Below, piece by piece: positions 39,578 to 50,664 of a stretch of 64,000 nucleotides of DNA (position 1 is its first letter; every line of letters begins with the position of its first letter). The position numbers and the translations under genes are program-made. This stretch comes from Acidimicrobiales bacterium. GTDB lineage: Bacteria > Actinomycetota > Acidimicrobiia > Acidimicrobiales > SZUA-35. The notes under the pieces are model-generated. The model made no database searches, was not told the DNA's origin, and worked only from the letters and a program-made list of their open reading frames with translations. The stretch lies in NCBI GenBank assembly GCA_020630065.1, contig JAHDCC010000016.1:2973-66972 (forward strand), read 5' to 3'.

Positions 39578-39910
39578 TTATGGAGTTTCAACTTCCCCTT
39601 TTCGAATCTGTTCGTAGGCAGCTGCCTTAGCTGCTCGATTCAGATTCCTTCGTTTCCAAGACTTAGTTTTCCATACTTTGAACTTGCGGCTACGAACCGT
39701 TCGTTCAGGACGGTCACTTGGGTCAGTCTTTTCGCTAGTGTGCACCGGTCGGGGTAGGGCGTAGTCATCATGTTCGGTCAACTGGGAAAGCTCTACCTGG
39801 GTTGCTCTTCGAACTCTTCGATGCTCTACACGACGGTCGTACCTGGCTGGCCTGTGTACGGCTGCTGCGCCTGGATTCTTGCTGCGACTGATCCGAGTTC
39901 TTGTTGACAT
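39578..39910 (-). CDS. Hypothetical basic protein
   Basis: Arg/Lys-rich ORF; ATG at 39910 (MSTRTRISRSKNPG...) chosen over ORF track start 40054. Confidence 0.35.
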   Translation of the reverse strand: MSTRTRISRSKNPGAAAVHRPARYDRRVEHRRVRRATQVELSQLTEHDDYALPRPVHTSEKTDPSDRPERTVRSRKFKVWKTKSWKRRNLNRAAKAAAYEQIRKGEVETP

Positions 39911-40397
39911 TACACTTCTCTTTCTCACAGCGATCTGACTCGCTGCGGATAGACGGGTGGGTAACTTGTTCATCCACTGTGGCACAAATGTAACAATCGT
40001 GCCAATACCGTAAGAATTATATATGACCAATGCCACATCACGCAAACGGAGCAAGTGAACCTTTTTGCTTCTATTTACTTTTTATGCCGTCTATCAGGGC
40101 CAAGCGGAACCAAAAAATATTGGAGAAATATTTCGAAACAGTTCGACAATAACAAACCGACATCCAACCAATCACCCATCATGGAAATGAACTGGCGTTG
40201 GCTGTGCCCTATCCATCGGCACGATCCTCTACCAACATGAGCCAACAAGCATCCCGGTTTAGCAAAAGCCGCCCCACCAGGCGAGACGACCCATCTTTGG
40301 GGCAAGGATTTTCTTGTGGAAGCGACCTTCGTTGCGGTCAAAGAGTCGCCCCCACAAGAGAACGACGCCACACGCCACACGAAGTGACGCTGGCGAT

Positions 40398-40443
40398 AGC
40401 GGGCAGGCCATCGGCGGAAGGGACCTGCCCGCTGACTACTTTT
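40398..40443. terminator. Terminator-like hairpin in a large intergenic region
   Basis: agcgggcagg...cctgcccgct: 10-bp perfect stem followed by gactacttttataatt. Confidence 0.5.
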
Positions 40444-40674
40444 ATAATTAAGATTTACGGCTCTTTCAACTCCAAAAGCAGGGGAATAGTGCCTTGCTTC
40501 TACAACAAAATAGAAGAAAAGTTCTCCACCTATTAGCTGCTATAACAGGCCACAAATTTGGCGAATAGTTCCTTATCAACTACCCCATTGAAGCACCCCT
40601 AAGGCGTCCACCAGGGCAAACACGAGCACCGACGTCGCCTCCAGCAGTCGGCACACCCCGAAACCCGGTGTGTG

Positions 40675-43023
40675 CTATCCGACAAATCCCACTTCGATAT
40701 GGTTTTCAATCCGGACATCCGCTTCGTCAACGAGCACAATAACAACCTGACTTTGTTGCCCAGCAGCTGTGGTATGCGCCGCAAACACACTATAAGGCAC
40801 CCCACCCTGATGGATGAACGGAGGCCGAGGGTCGCTGACGACACCGCTCAGAACAGACACCTGCGTTGTTGGCGTATCGGTGGTGAACGTTACGTCGGTG
40901 GCAGCCAAGTTGGCTCCGCCAGCATGTTCAAGCCACGCCTGCCACACGTCAGGCGTTCGTTGATAGACCCTTAGCAGTGGAGTGGTCGCGGTTGTCGCCG
41001 ACGACGCAACACTTAGCGAATCAACATTTGAGACGTTGGATACGACTTCGTTTAAGTCACACTCGACCGAAAACGAGGCTACCGAAGGTGTCAACGCCAT
41101 ATCGGTAGTGCACAACTCAATACGGAACTGAATCGTCGACGCACCATCAGCCAAATACGGCATAATGTCACCGTCTGAAAACGATGTAGCCGTGGTGCCA
41201 TCGACCCCATAAAAGGCGGACCCGTCGGTGGATACCTGATAGGTAGCCGACGTCCCGGCGGGTAACGAAGCGTCGATCATGACCAAACCAAACACGCCCG
41301 AAGAGGCCATCGGAGCCGAAAGCCACGTGCCGCACTGAGGCGGCAGCATCTCGACCGGATCGGCAGCCCATTTATGTTCCTCTACATACGGGATGGCGCC
41401 CTTTGCTCCAAAAATATTGGTTTCGTCTCTTGAGGTCAGACCCTCGAAATAGACAAATACCGGATGGTCGCTTTCGATTAACGTTCCCGCTGGGTGGTTT
41501 CCAAAACCTCCATAGAAATGGCCGACACCTACTCCGTTACAGGTTCCGGCAGCGACGCCATTGACTGTTATGGATGTGCCGACGACAGGGCAAGCAATCG
41601 TGTAGTACCGGGCATTGATTGGCAACCGGTAGGTTTCTGAAAGCAGCCGTTGTGGCAGAAACGACGTTGTTTCTGTCGCGTCATTGTCCGCCTGTTGAGC
41701 GGCATGATAGTACGTCCCGTTTCCGGTAATTGCGTAGGACCGGCCGTTTCCGTAAGCCCCGTTTCCCCCAACCACGGTCATAGCGTTCTGCGAAATGGCC
41801 TGCGCAGGCTGAGTGACACCGTCGTTACGGACCCAAGAAACCGTGGTGTTGGTCAACGCTGCCATATTGAGGTTGTTGGACGCTACACCATAGAGCATGT
41901 CATTAAACCAAGGGATACCAATCATCGAATCTTGATCATTGGTGCCACTATGAACAGCCAAAAATTTCGTGCCGTCAGTTGACCGGAGCGACACAAATTG
42001 CGTGCCAACCCCGGGGGCGACAAGCTCCACCGAACCCGAGCCGGGACCGACCGGAATCGACGCTATAACGGCTCCATTCGCTACCGCCTCGACCGTCGTG
42101 TTCCCATGTGGTGAACGAATCCAGAATCGTTCCACATACCTACGGGTCGGAAACGAAAACTGTGTGTCAGCGAAACTTTCCGGAACAAGAGCTTCCCGAC
42201 TCGGCCGGTCATACGATGCCGAGATAGGACCGGTAGCGGTAATGACAGAGTCCTTATCTAAACCAGAAAACGTTGCCGTGCCGCCAACGCCGAGAACCAT
42301 CGGAGCTGAACCATCGGCGGTCACCGAATTATTGGCGCTATAAGAACGAACAGTAACTCTACTATCGTCGTCTGCACCGTCGTAGATGTCGAACATCGTG
42401 TAGTACTTAATGGCCTGACCGGTCGTATAGGTGAAGGTTCCAACCTCATCCGAAACGTTCGGCGCAGAAGAATTTTCGAAGTAAACACAGTAGCTCGAAA
42501 CCCCGGCCGGTAGCGGCTCTGCTTGGGCCCACACAACCGAAGCGGCGTCGGGAAACAACCCTTCCGAATACGACGTCAACAGTGTGTTCGTGGCTGCTTC
42601 AACAACGCGAATATCATCGCCGTCAGAAGTCGTACCCGAAGTGTCGACCTCAAATCGAAGTGGGTACTCGGCCACCGCGTCAGAGGACTTGACGTCGAAG
42701 CACTGACGTTTCGACCATGCAGTATCCCACCAATCACCACTCGGACCACCAAGTTCGAGCGACCCAGCATTGTTGACGGTTCCCGAGTGGGTTCCGGTAG
42801 AAAAGTCGGCGACGTGTTGTTGACCAGAACCGTACGGGTAAATGGAAACGCCCGTGTCATTTCCCGTCCACTCCGCCACCATCCGGTTTTGAATCTCAAC
42901 GTCAGCGAGGGCGGGCCCCGCGACGAGCAGGACTGACAACCCCACTGAACACCAGATAGCGACAAGCCGTCGAAACCAACTCGAAGATAAACGATACGCC
43001 GGTTTCGGGATGCGTTGACGCAT
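40675..43023 (-). CDS. Large secreted surface protein with DUF2341-like N-terminal region
   Basis: Signal peptide (LVAIWCSVGLSVLLVAGPALA); WWDTAWSKRQCFDVKSSDAVAEYPLRFEVDTSGTTSDGDDIRVVEAATNTLL; no Walker or catalytic motifs. Confidence 0.75.
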   Translation of the reverse strand: MRQRIPKPAYRLSSSWFRRLVAIWCSVGLSVLLVAGPALADVEIQNRMVAEWTGNDTGVSIYPYGSGQQHVADFSTGTHSGTVNNAGSLELGGPSGDWWDTAWSKRQCFDVKSSDAVAEYPLRFEVDTSGTTSDGDDIRVVEAATNTLLTSYSEGLFPDAASVVWAQAEPLPAGVSSYCVYFENSSAPNVSDEVGTFTYTTGQAIKYYTMFDIYDGADDDSRVTVRSYSANNSVTADGSAPMVLGVGGTATFSGLDKDSVITATGPISASYDRPSREALVPESFADTQFSFPTRRYVERFWIRSPHGNTTVEAVANGAVIASIPVGPGSGSVELVAPGVGTQFVSLRSTDGTKFLAVHSGTNDQDSMIGIPWFNDMLYGVASNNLNMAALTNTTVSWVRNDGVTQPAQAISQNAMTVVGGNGAYGNGRSYAITGNGTYYHAAQQADNDATETTSFLPQRLLSETYRLPINARYYTIACPVVGTSITVNGVAAGTCNGVGVGHFYGGFGNHPAGTLIESDHPVFVYFEGLTSRDETNIFGAKGAIPYVEEHKWAADPVEMLPPQCGTWLSAPMASSGVFGLVMIDASLPAGTSATYQVSTDGSAFYGVDGTTATSFSDGDIMPYLADGASTIQFRIELCTTDMALTPSVASFSVECDLNEVVSNVSNVDSLSVASSATTATTPLLRVYQRTPDVWQAWLEHAGGANLAATDVTFTTDTPTTQVSVLSGVVSDPRPPFIHQGGVPYSVFAAHTTAAGQQSQVVIVLVDEADVRIENHIEVGFVG

Positions 43024-43665
43024 CTACACGTAGCCTTGATCGAGTTGGGACGGGTATGAGCTGTGCACCCGGCGACGCCGCAGCAGACTTCCATGAACAA
43101 CCCTAGAACCAACAACAAAACCTATCAGGCCTACCGCCATCAAACCCCAGGCCAAATTGACTGCACCAATATCGAAGCCGGTCAAATAGTAGCGAAGCAA
43201 AACAACCAGCCCGATAAGGAAAATATCTACCCAAGCGAACTGTCGGCCGGCCTGGACTTGGAGCCGTTGGCCAGTCAGAAACCCAGACAAGCTGAAGATC
43301 GCCAGGAAAATAGCGGATAGAAGCATAGACCAGTACATGATCTCTTCGAACTGAATTCGATTAGCTCGAAATACCAGGTACGGGAAGATGCCGCCCCAGC
43401 GACGACTTTCCACCGGCACGTTCCATTGCAGAGCAAGCGAGATCGACACCGCAAATTGGGAAACCAGTGACAGTAGGGCGGTACCGGCTACCGAGTTAAC
43501 AAACGGCCAGTAGTCTTCTTCCAACGGGGCCGGAGGACCCAAAGGCTGCAGCAATTCCTCTTCACTTTTGGCGATTCTGAGAGCCATTTCGACCTTCTTG
43601 TGGACGGTTTCGGCGTCCGATGAAACCCATGAAGGACGGCCATAGTGGCCGCCCTTCATACCCAT
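43024..43665 (-). CDS. Polytopic membrane protein, hypothetical
   Basis: Four hydrophobic segments; stop adjoins the start of the downstream surface protein. Confidence 0.65.
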   Translation of the reverse strand: MGMKGGHYGRPSWVSSDAETVHKKVEMALRIAKSEEELLQPLGPPAPLEEDYWPFVNSVAGTALLSLVSQFAVSISLALQWNVPVESRRWGGIFPYLVFRANRIQFEEIMYWSMLLSAIFLAIFSLSGFLTGQRLQVQAGRQFAWVDIFLIGLVVLLRYYLTGFDIGAVNLAWGLMAVGLIGFVVGSRVVHGSLLRRRRVHSSYPSQLDQGYV

Positions 43666-43702
43666 ACGCTCGGACGAATAATCCGAGATCTTAAACGAGT
43701 GG

Positions 43703-44338
43703 TTATGGTGCTACAGCTTGGACGGTCCAGGTTGCGCCGTCGGTTCCTGTCGCAGTAGCGCCGGTAGATACAACCATGCCGACAGGTACTTCGCTGCCTG
43801 CAGGGATAGTGACCGTACCCGTGGTGAAGTTTTGGTCAGCGGCGACCGCATCAAACACGAGAGGAGATGCATCGTAGGTGGCGTTGGTTGGGCCAGGGTA
43901 ACCGGCTGCGGTAGGTGTTCCGAGCCAAACTTCGAGGTGTTTCTGTGTGAAGGCGTCGGTTTGAACACCGTTTACGAGTGACACGTCGAGAGGGCTGTCA
44001 CAGTTGTTTTCGATTACGTAGACTTCTTCTGCTACCACTCGGTCACCGGTGAGACCATTGATGGTGATTTTCTCTTGTGTTAGATCGACGTTGTCGACGT
44101 TGGTGGTTCCGAGTGTGAAGTCAAACCCTTCGAAGTCGGTTGCGTCACCTGGGTCATTCGCATCATCACCGATTGTCTTGATTAGACAAGGGGGCGCTCC
44201 TGCGTCGAAATCGACTGCCATGAAGTTCTGGATCAGAACCGATGCACCAGCGACGGTGGCTACTGACATCAAGCCAGCGGCTACAACGGCAGCCCGTCTC
44301 TTCATTCTGCGGCGACGCACTTTAGGGTAGTTTGACAT
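43703..44338 (-). CDS. Secreted structural protein, hypothetical (signal peptide, beta-rich)
   Basis: RRRMKRRAAVVAAGLMSVATVAGASVLIQNFMAVDFDAGAPPC: signal region followed by a TasA/camelysin-like style sequence; family not certain. Confidence 0.6.
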   Translation of the reverse strand: MSNYPKVRRRRMKRRAAVVAAGLMSVATVAGASVLIQNFMAVDFDAGAPPCLIKTIGDDANDPGDATDFEGFDFTLGTTNVDNVDLTQEKITINGLTGDRVVAEEVYVIENNCDSPLDVSLVNGVQTDAFTQKHLEVWLGTPTAAGYPGPTNATYDASPLVFDAVAADQNFTTGTVTIPAGSEVPVGMVVSTGATATGTDGATWTVQAVAP

Positions 44339-44570
44339 GGTTGACTCTCCGAGCGTTGGTTGTCCATAAATCTGGCGGCAGTCATATCTCGGAGGGACAG
44401 GTGCCCGTAATTAGGTAAATGGTTCAAGAACCCCACGTGTATAGATAATTTAGCCCAGTCGATAGCGCAGATTTCTAGTCCAAACCGATGATTTCGCATT
44501 ATTCAGGGCTACTTTTCTAGTAAAGGTTTCTGGACGAAATCGGCCGTCTAACTTCGTTACCGGGAAATAC

Positions 44571-46070
44571 GTGCGACTGCTTTATATCGATATAGATAGC
44601 TTGCGAGCCGACCATCTGGGCTGCTACGGCTATCACCTGCCAACAACTCCAAACATTGATGAACTCGCAGAAGATTGCGTGCAATTCAATAATGTGTACT
44701 CGTCTGACGTCCCTAGTCTTCCGAGCCGCACCGCAGTGTCAACGGCCATGTTTGGGATTCGTAACGGTGTCGTAAGCCATGGGGGGTTGAGCGCAGACCT
44801 TCGACCTATCGGACATGATCGTGGGGTCCGTTCCCCTATCGCCGACCAATCCTTTCCGGCGACACTTCTGAGAGAGGGAATCCGTACGGTCTCGATCTCA
44901 AGTTTCCCGTTGCGATATTCGGCACCTTGGTGGAACAACGGGTTTGCCGAAACGATTAACCATATGGGGTCACCGCTACCTGAACGGGCCCACGACACGG
45001 TCCCGCATGCGCTGGATTGGTTGGGCCGAAACGGGGCCGGAGACGATTGGATGATGTACATCTGTCTTCAGGACCCGAATCGTATCAGTGACCAATTCTC
45101 GGCTCCGAACTTGTTCGAATCTGGGGCGCTTCCAGAGTGGTACACCGAAGAAATCCGTCAACTCCACTGGCAGCTTCCAGGACCATCTTCGGCACAAGAA
45201 GTCGGCGGATTCTTCCCCGATATGGTCCACCCTTCTCATCTACGTACCAGAGATTCAGAAACCGCGCCCGTGCAGGTTCGTTCGATCGAGGATGCTAAAC
45301 GGATCTTTGATAGTTACGACATGGCTGTTCGGTACGCCGACGACGCGGTTGGCCAGCTCATAAACGGGCTCGAAGATTTAGGCATCTATGAAGACACCGC
45401 TATCGTGCTCACCTCAGGCCACGGACAAGCCCTCGGCGAGTTAGGTGTCTACGCTGGGCATCAGGCAGCGGATGAAATAACCTGCAAAGTGCCGATGCTG
45501 CTGCGCTGGCCGGGCGTTGAACCATCAATCAATGAAGGCCTCCACTATCAGCTCGACGTCATCACGACGTTAGTTGATTTAGCAGGAATCGAGATTCCAC
45601 GCCACTGGGATGGCGAGTCGATTCGGTACGACTTAGAATCGATGGCCGACGGTGGCCGTAACCATCTGGTGCTGTCTCAGGGGGCTTGGTCGTGTCAACG
45701 GTCTGTCCGGTGGTCTGACCTGCTCTACATTCACACGTTCCATGACGGCTTCCACTGGTGGCCTGAGGAGATGCTCTTTAACGTGGCAAACGATCCTCAT
45801 GAGCAGAAAGATCTGGCACCGTTCGAACCATCGCTGATCCGGCAAGGTCGAGCTTTGCTCGATGACTGGACGTTTTTTAATATGGACTTGTCCCTCAGCC
45901 CGATCGATCCGATGGAAATCGTGTTGGCTGAAGGCGGTCCGTTCCAGGGTCGAGTAAACCTCCCGTCATACCTGTCACGGCTGCGAGAAACCGGTCGAAG
46001 CCATTGGGCAGACGAGCTAGCCAAGAGGCACCCGACCGAACTTATCGAACGAGAGCAGATGGCCAACTAG
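44571..46070 (+). CDS. Sulfatase family protein (Ser-type active site)
   Basis: LLYIDIDSLRADHLGCYGYHLPTTPNIDELAED...SSDVPSLPSRTAVST; active-site box S-L-P-S-R. Confidence 0.88.
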   Translation: MRLLYIDIDSLRADHLGCYGYHLPTTPNIDELAEDCVQFNNVYSSDVPSLPSRTAVSTAMFGIRNGVVSHGGLSADLRPIGHDRGVRSPIADQSFPATLLREGIRTVSISSFPLRYSAPWWNNGFAETINHMGSPLPERAHDTVPHALDWLGRNGAGDDWMMYICLQDPNRISDQFSAPNLFESGALPEWYTEEIRQLHWQLPGPSSAQEVGGFFPDMVHPSHLRTRDSETAPVQVRSIEDAKRIFDSYDMAVRYADDAVGQLINGLEDLGIYEDTAIVLTSGHGQALGELGVYAGHQAADEITCKVPMLLRWPGVEPSINEGLHYQLDVITTLVDLAGIEIPRHWDGESIRYDLESMADGGRNHLVLSQGAWSCQRSVRWSDLLYIHTFHDGFHWWPEEMLFNVANDPHEQKDLAPFEPSLIRQGRALLDDWTFFNMDLSLSPIDPMEIVLAEGGPFQGRVNLPSYLSRLRETGRSHWADELAKRHPTELIEREQMAN

Positions 46071-46112
46071 TCGTGGACGACGTTAGTTTGACCCTCGACT
46101 TAGGAACATAAT

Positions 46113-47315
46113 ATGGCCACCGAACAGATCTCAATAGGCTCAACTTTTGACATCGATGTCAACCGAGTGGCGAAGGGCGGAGCTTCGTTAGGGTCAGCGC
46201 CTGACGGTCGCACCACCTTTGTTTCCGGCGCCATCCCGGGCGAAACGGTCACAGCTGAGGTGCATGGTGTCCATAAATCTCGTCTTGAAGCTACCTGTTC
46301 GACGGTGATCAACGTTTCTGATGATCGCGTCACCCCGGCGTGTGGCCACGTAGCCGACGGCTGCGGTGGATGTGATTGGCAACATATCTCTCCTGAACGC
46401 CAGTCGACTCTTCGAGCCGACGTCGTAGCCGACTGTTTGCGACGTTTAGCCAAGATCGACAACGCCACCATAACGACTACTACACCCCTGCGCGGCGACG
46501 ACTACCGGAGCACGGTGCGGGTCGCCGTCGTTAACGGTCGAGCCGCATACCGGGCGCGAAGTTCGCATGACTTAGTGATGGTCGATCACTGCACGATCGC
46601 TCATCCCCTGATCGAAGAGATTTTGGTGGACGGAACCTTTGGTGCCGCCGACGAAGTTACGATTCGGCTTGGGGTGAACACTGGGGAACGTATGGTGATT
46701 GTGTCTCCGACCGCGGCTGGCGTGAAGGTTCCCGACGACGTGATCGTAGTGGGCGTCGACGAGCTTCGGAACGGACGTAACCCTCATTTTCATGAGGAGA
46801 TCGACGGCATTCGATTCCAGATTTCAGCTGAATCGTTTTTCCAGTGCCGCCCCGACGGTGCCCGTCTATTGGCACAGTTAGCGGGTGATGCGGTAGCCGA
46901 TGGTGAAGGCGCACTGCTTGACGCCTACTGTGGTGTCGGACTGTTCTCGGCATTAGCGGGTATGGGGCGTTCTATAGTTGGTGTCGAATCAAATCCTTCG
47001 GCGGTCGCTGATTTTAGGATCAACGCTGGACCTCACGCTACGGTCACGGAATCCAAATTCGAACGCTGGTTTGCTACCCCGGTTGGAGTGGCGATAGCCG
47101 ACCCTGCCCGAGCGGGACTTAAAGCGCCGGGGTGTGACCAGATAGCGGCTTCGGGCGCATCCCATGTAGCCCTGATCAGCTGCGACCCTGCATCGTTGGC
47201 TCGAGACGCTGTTCTTCTTCAAGAACGCGGTTACGCTCTCGACTATGTGCAAGTGGTCGATCTTTTTGGGCAGACATCTCATGTGGAAACAGTCAGCAAG
47301 TTCGTAAAGCGCTAA
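46113..47315 (+). CDS. TRAM-domain class I SAM-dependent RNA methyltransferase (TrmA/RlmD family)
   Basis: CGHVADGCGGCDWQHIS (Fe-S Cys box), FFQCRPDGARLL, LLDAYCGVGLFSALAG, ADPARAGL, HVALISCDPASLARD. Confidence 0.9.
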   Translation: MATEQISIGSTFDIDVNRVAKGGASLGSAPDGRTTFVSGAIPGETVTAEVHGVHKSRLEATCSTVINVSDDRVTPACGHVADGCGGCDWQHISPERQSTLRADVVADCLRRLAKIDNATITTTTPLRGDDYRSTVRVAVVNGRAAYRARSSHDLVMVDHCTIAHPLIEEILVDGTFGAADEVTIRLGVNTGERMVIVSPTAAGVKVPDDVIVVGVDELRNGRNPHFHEEIDGIRFQISAESFFQCRPDGARLLAQLAGDAVADGEGALLDAYCGVGLFSALAGMGRSIVGVESNPSAVADFRINAGPHATVTESKFERWFATPVGVAIADPARAGLKAPGCDQIAASGASHVALISCDPASLARDAVLLQERGYALDYVQVVDLFGQTSHVETVSKFVKR

Positions 47316-47358
47316 ATCTGGCACTTACTCGAGTGGTGGCGACTTCGGCCCCTAACTG

Positions 47359-48237
47359 TCATGGGTCGGTGCGCGTATCGGCGCTCCTCGTTAGAGTTCC
47401 GTCTAGGATCTGTTCGATGATGATGGCGACACCGTCCTCATCATTGTTTTTGGTTTGCAGCGTGCTTTGTTCTTGAACTGAGGCAACCGCGTTTGCCATC
47501 GCTACCGAATGTCCGGCCCATTCAAGCATTTGCAGATCGTTGTGTTGATCGCCGAACGCGATTATCTGGTTTGAGTCGATTCCAAGCTGACTACTAAGCA
47601 GTTCAAGCGCGGTTCCTTTGTTGACTCCAAAGGCGGTCATCTCCACAAACGCCGCGTCAGAACCGGCGATTGTTACTACCGGCTCGACGTGTAGCAGATG
47701 ATCTAGGTCTTCGATGACGGATGCTAGTAGGCGTTTCGGATCTCGGTGAGCGCCCCCTATGAGGACCTTGATAAGGTCGTCGTTGCCGGGGTTGAATCCC
47801 GGTGTCATCGACACGTGACGGCGACTAAGGAACTGACTGTGGAGATCTCGGAACTTGTCTTCGGCCCCAAACCCTTCACTTGTTAGCCAGGCAAAGGTGT
47901 AGTCGTTTGATCGACTTTTCAACTGGTCGATTGCGTGTTGTGAGATCTCGGACGAAATAGTTCGGATGGTTGTTTTCGCCGACTCTTCGGTGTTCTCTAT
48001 CACCGCTCCATTTGAGGTGATGAACCACGGCAAATTTGGGATTGATTCTAAAGCTCGGATTGCGGAAATGCTGCCTCTTCCAGTTGCTGGTACAACTAGA
48101 ATCCCTTCGCGTTGGGCGGCCTTTATCGCTTCTTGGGTTCTGACACTCACGTTGTTCCGGGAGGTCAGCAACGTCCCGTCGAGGTCCGACGCTATTAGCT
48201 GTATGGACGCAGATGATTCGGTTGTGGACGTAGACAT
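47359..48237 (-). CDS. Cof-type HAD family phosphatase
   Basis: LIASDLDGTLLTSRNNVS, ELLSSQLGIDSNQIIAFGDQHNDLQMLEWAGHSVAMANA. Confidence 0.92.
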   Translation of the reverse strand: MSTSTTESSASIQLIASDLDGTLLTSRNNVSVRTQEAIKAAQREGILVVPATGRGSISAIRALESIPNLPWFITSNGAVIENTEESAKTTIRTISSEISQHAIDQLKSRSNDYTFAWLTSEGFGAEDKFRDLHSQFLSRRHVSMTPGFNPGNDDLIKVLIGGAHRDPKRLLASVIEDLDHLLHVEPVVTIAGSDAAFVEMTAFGVNKGTALELLSSQLGIDSNQIIAFGDQHNDLQMLEWAGHSVAMANAVASVQEQSTLQTKNNDEDGVAIIIEQILDGTLTRSADTRTDP

Positions 48238-48345
48238 TTGACCTCGACCTGCTAGTGGACCTCACCTACTTTACGGGGCAATCGCTGGTTCTTCGCAGCT
48301 ATGGGGTGGATGCCACATAAGCAAACTTGGACCAACGTTGACTAT

Positions 48346-48810
48346 CTACCGGTTGGCCTCGTAGGTGCTGATGACTTCGACTTTGCTCGCCGATGGCGAC
48401 TGTTCATCGAAGACATAACCGAGCCATTCGCCGGCTAACCGTCGAGCGAGTTCAATTCCAACTACTCGCTGCCCGAAGGTCAAGATCTGACAGTTGTTCG
48501 ACAGGATCGAACGTTCGACGCTGAATGAATCGTGGGCTGTCACCGCCCGAATTCCCGGTACTTTGTTGGCAGCGATGGCGACACCGAGACCGGTTCCACA
48601 GATCAGGATTGCCCGGTCGGCTTCTCCGTCTGCGATTCGTCTACCCGCCTCGATGGCAATGTCGCCGTAGGTGATGCCGGTTTCGGGGGTAAGCACCCCA
48701 AGGTCTACGACCGAGGACACGCGGCTGTCTCGTTTCAAGTCGTCGCGTATCTCGTTCTTGTAGTCGAGACCTGCGTCGTCACAACCGACTAGCAGTCTGA
48801 GTCCACTCAT
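48346..48810 (-). CDS. rpiB: RpiB/LacAB family sugar-phosphate isomerase
   Basis: [58 protein letters not shown]. Confidence 0.92.
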   Translation of the reverse strand: MSGLRLLVGCDDAGLDYKNEIRDDLKRDSRVSSVVDLGVLTPETGITYGDIAIEAGRRIADGEADRAILICGTGLGVAIAANKVPGIRAVTAHDSFSVERSILSNNCQILTFGQRVVGIELARRLAGEWLGYVFDEQSPSASKVEVISTYEANR

Positions 48811-50567
48811 TATTTAGTACCGCCTGTTTCGTGTAGACATGAAGTTCTTTGTTCGTTGAGCGTTTTTGCCGCCGCCGTCAGCACCAACCCCATCGAGACT
48901 GCACCGGCATCTGGCGTGCCTATGCTTCGTTCGGCTAGTGGGCGTGCCCTTCCGACGCGTGGGGTGAGGTTGGCGGTTGCTTCGGCTGCCCGTGTCGCTG
49001 TTTCTGCTGCCTCGGTCCAGGCTTGTGTAATCGAGGCACCTTGACGAATTTGGGTTTCTAGCGTGTCGATAAAAGGCAGTAGGGAGTCGAGCATGGTTTT
49101 GTCACCGAGTTTGGCTTTCCCAACACTTTGTAGGGCGTCGGCGGCTCGACGAATTCCTTGGGTGAGAAGCTCTGGGGTGATGTTTTTTTGATCACCCAGT
49201 TCGTCACCGATTGTCGATAGAAGTATTCCCCATAAGATGCCGCTTGTACCGCCTGCTTTGTCGCTGAACGCGTCACCGGCGGTTCGCAGTGTCGAACCAA
49301 TCCCTGTTTGGTCGAGATCGTTGATAGATTCTGTGGCGGCCTTAAACCCTCGAACCATCCCTACACCGTGGTCTCCATCGCCAGCGACGGCGTCGATATC
49401 GCCGAGGAGTTGTTCGTGCTCGATCACTGTCTGATTCATTGCGTTGATAACGGCAGTTGCGACCTTGGCCGCTTCGTTGGATGCGGGGGTCGCAGGTTCT
49501 TTAGAGGTGCCGTCTTCGTTGGTTTCTTGGGCCCGACTGGGGAATGGATCGAAATTGGATTCGATCGCTGTGCTTCGTCTGAAGGCTGCGGTGTCGGCTG
49601 GAGCGGTCCAGAGTTGTTCTAGTTCGTCGTCGAGCCAGGTTACCGATAGAGAACACCCGGCCATGTCGAGGCTGGTGACGTGTTCGCCGACCTCGGGCAG
49701 AATGAGCCTGACTCCTGCTTCGACTAAGTGGCTTTGGACACCACTGAATAGGACGAAGAGTTCTTCGTATTTGGTTGATCCGAGGCCGTTTACGATGACG
49801 GCTGCCCGTCCGTCGGCATGGGCGGGGCGTTCGGCCAGGACTGCCTTGGTTAGTGTTTCCGCTAGTTTGTCTGCGGGCATCGCATCGACGGTTTCGATTC
49901 CAGGTTCGCCGTGTATGCCGAGACCAAGCTCCATTTTGGTTTCTACTACTTCGAACAGTGGTTGTTGTTGGCCAGGGAAGGTGCAGCCAGCAAAGGCGAC
50001 TCCGAACGAGAACGTGGATTCGTTTGTGCGACGCATGACTCGTTCGACTTCGTCCAGCGACATTCCAGCGTCGGCGGCGGCTCCCCCTACTTTGTAGACG
50101 GTGAGTGTTCCCGCTATTCCTCGACGATTGTCTTGTTCATCGGCGGGAGCGGATGCTATGTCGTCGGTGACATAGCAGATCCGGGTGTCGATGCCGTCGG
50201 CGATAAGTCGTTCTTGGGCGGCGGCGAAGTTGAGTCGATCGCCGGCGTAGTTTCCGAACGATAGGATCACGCCGGAGTCTGACGCTGCGGCTCGGGCTAT
50301 CCGGTAGACCTGTTCGGCGGAGGGTGATGTAAAGATATCGCCTAGGACACAGCCGTCGGCTAGGCCGGCACCGACGATTCCGGCGTAGGAGGGGTAGTGG
50401 CCGGAGCCGCCTCCAACGACGACACTAACTTTGCCTACTCGGGGTCCGTTTTGTCGGATGAATCCTGACGCTCCACGAACTCGTTGAACGTATCGAGAGT
50501 ATGCCGCTGAGAAACCGGTGATTGCGTCTTGGCGAAACTCGGCTGGTTCGTTATATATACGTGTCAT
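48810..50567 (-). CDS. Dihydroxyacetone kinase family protein (DhaK-DhaL fusion), possible erythrulose/tetrulose kinase
   Basis: Dha[47 protein letters not shown]; Dha[29 protein letters not shown]. Confidence 0.92.
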   Translation of the reverse strand: MTRIYNEPAEFRQDAITGFSAAYSRYVQRVRGASGFIRQNGPRVGKVSVVVGGGSGHYPSYAGIVGAGLADGCVLGDIFTSPSAEQVYRIARAAASDSGVILSFGNYAGDRLNFAAAQERLIADGIDTRICYVTDDIASAPADEQDNRRGIAGTLTVYKVGGAAADAGMSLDEVERVMRRTNESTFSFGVAFAGCTFPGQQQPLFEVVETKMELGLGIHGEPGIETVDAMPADKLAETLTKAVLAERPAHADGRAAVIVNGLGSTKYEELFVLFSGVQSHLVEAGVRLILPEVGEHVTSLDMAGCSLSVTWLDDELEQLWTAPADTAAFRRSTAIESNFDPFPSRAQETNEDGTSKEPATPASNEAAKVATAVINAMNQTVIEHEQLLGDIDAVAGDGDHGVGMVRGFKAATESINDLDQTGIGSTLRTAGDAFSDKAGGTSGILWGILLSTIGDELGDQKNITPELLTQGIRRAADALQSVGKAKLGDKTMLDSLLPFIDTLETQIRQGASITQAWTEAAETATRAAEATANLTPRVGRARPLAERSIGTPDAGAVSMGLVLTAAAKTLNEQRTSCLHETGGTK

Positions 50568-50651
50568 CCACGCCCTCCGGTGGTGTGTGTCCGTCGTTGA
50601 TTGGGGCCAACTGGGTCACCGTTTTAGTCATAAAACCCGGACCCGTATAAT

Positions 50652-50664
50652 CTATATACTATAG
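50652..50664. promoter_or_regulatory. Palindromic candidate operator CTATA-TAC-TATAG in the divergent dhaKL/ribH2 promoter
   Basis: Direct inspection; perfect 5-bp arms within AT-rich tataatctatatactatagg. Confidence 0.4.

Noticed and set aside
40060-40400. Possible riboswitch upstream of the surface gene cluster
   Set aside because: GC-rich stem-like segments exist, but I could not match a known riboswitch core, and the nearest genes are not in a suitable orientation.
49444-50097. 217-aa plus-strand ORF
   Set aside because: Fully antisense to the DhaKL gene, whose domains are unambiguous; low-complexity Ser/Thr-rich translation.
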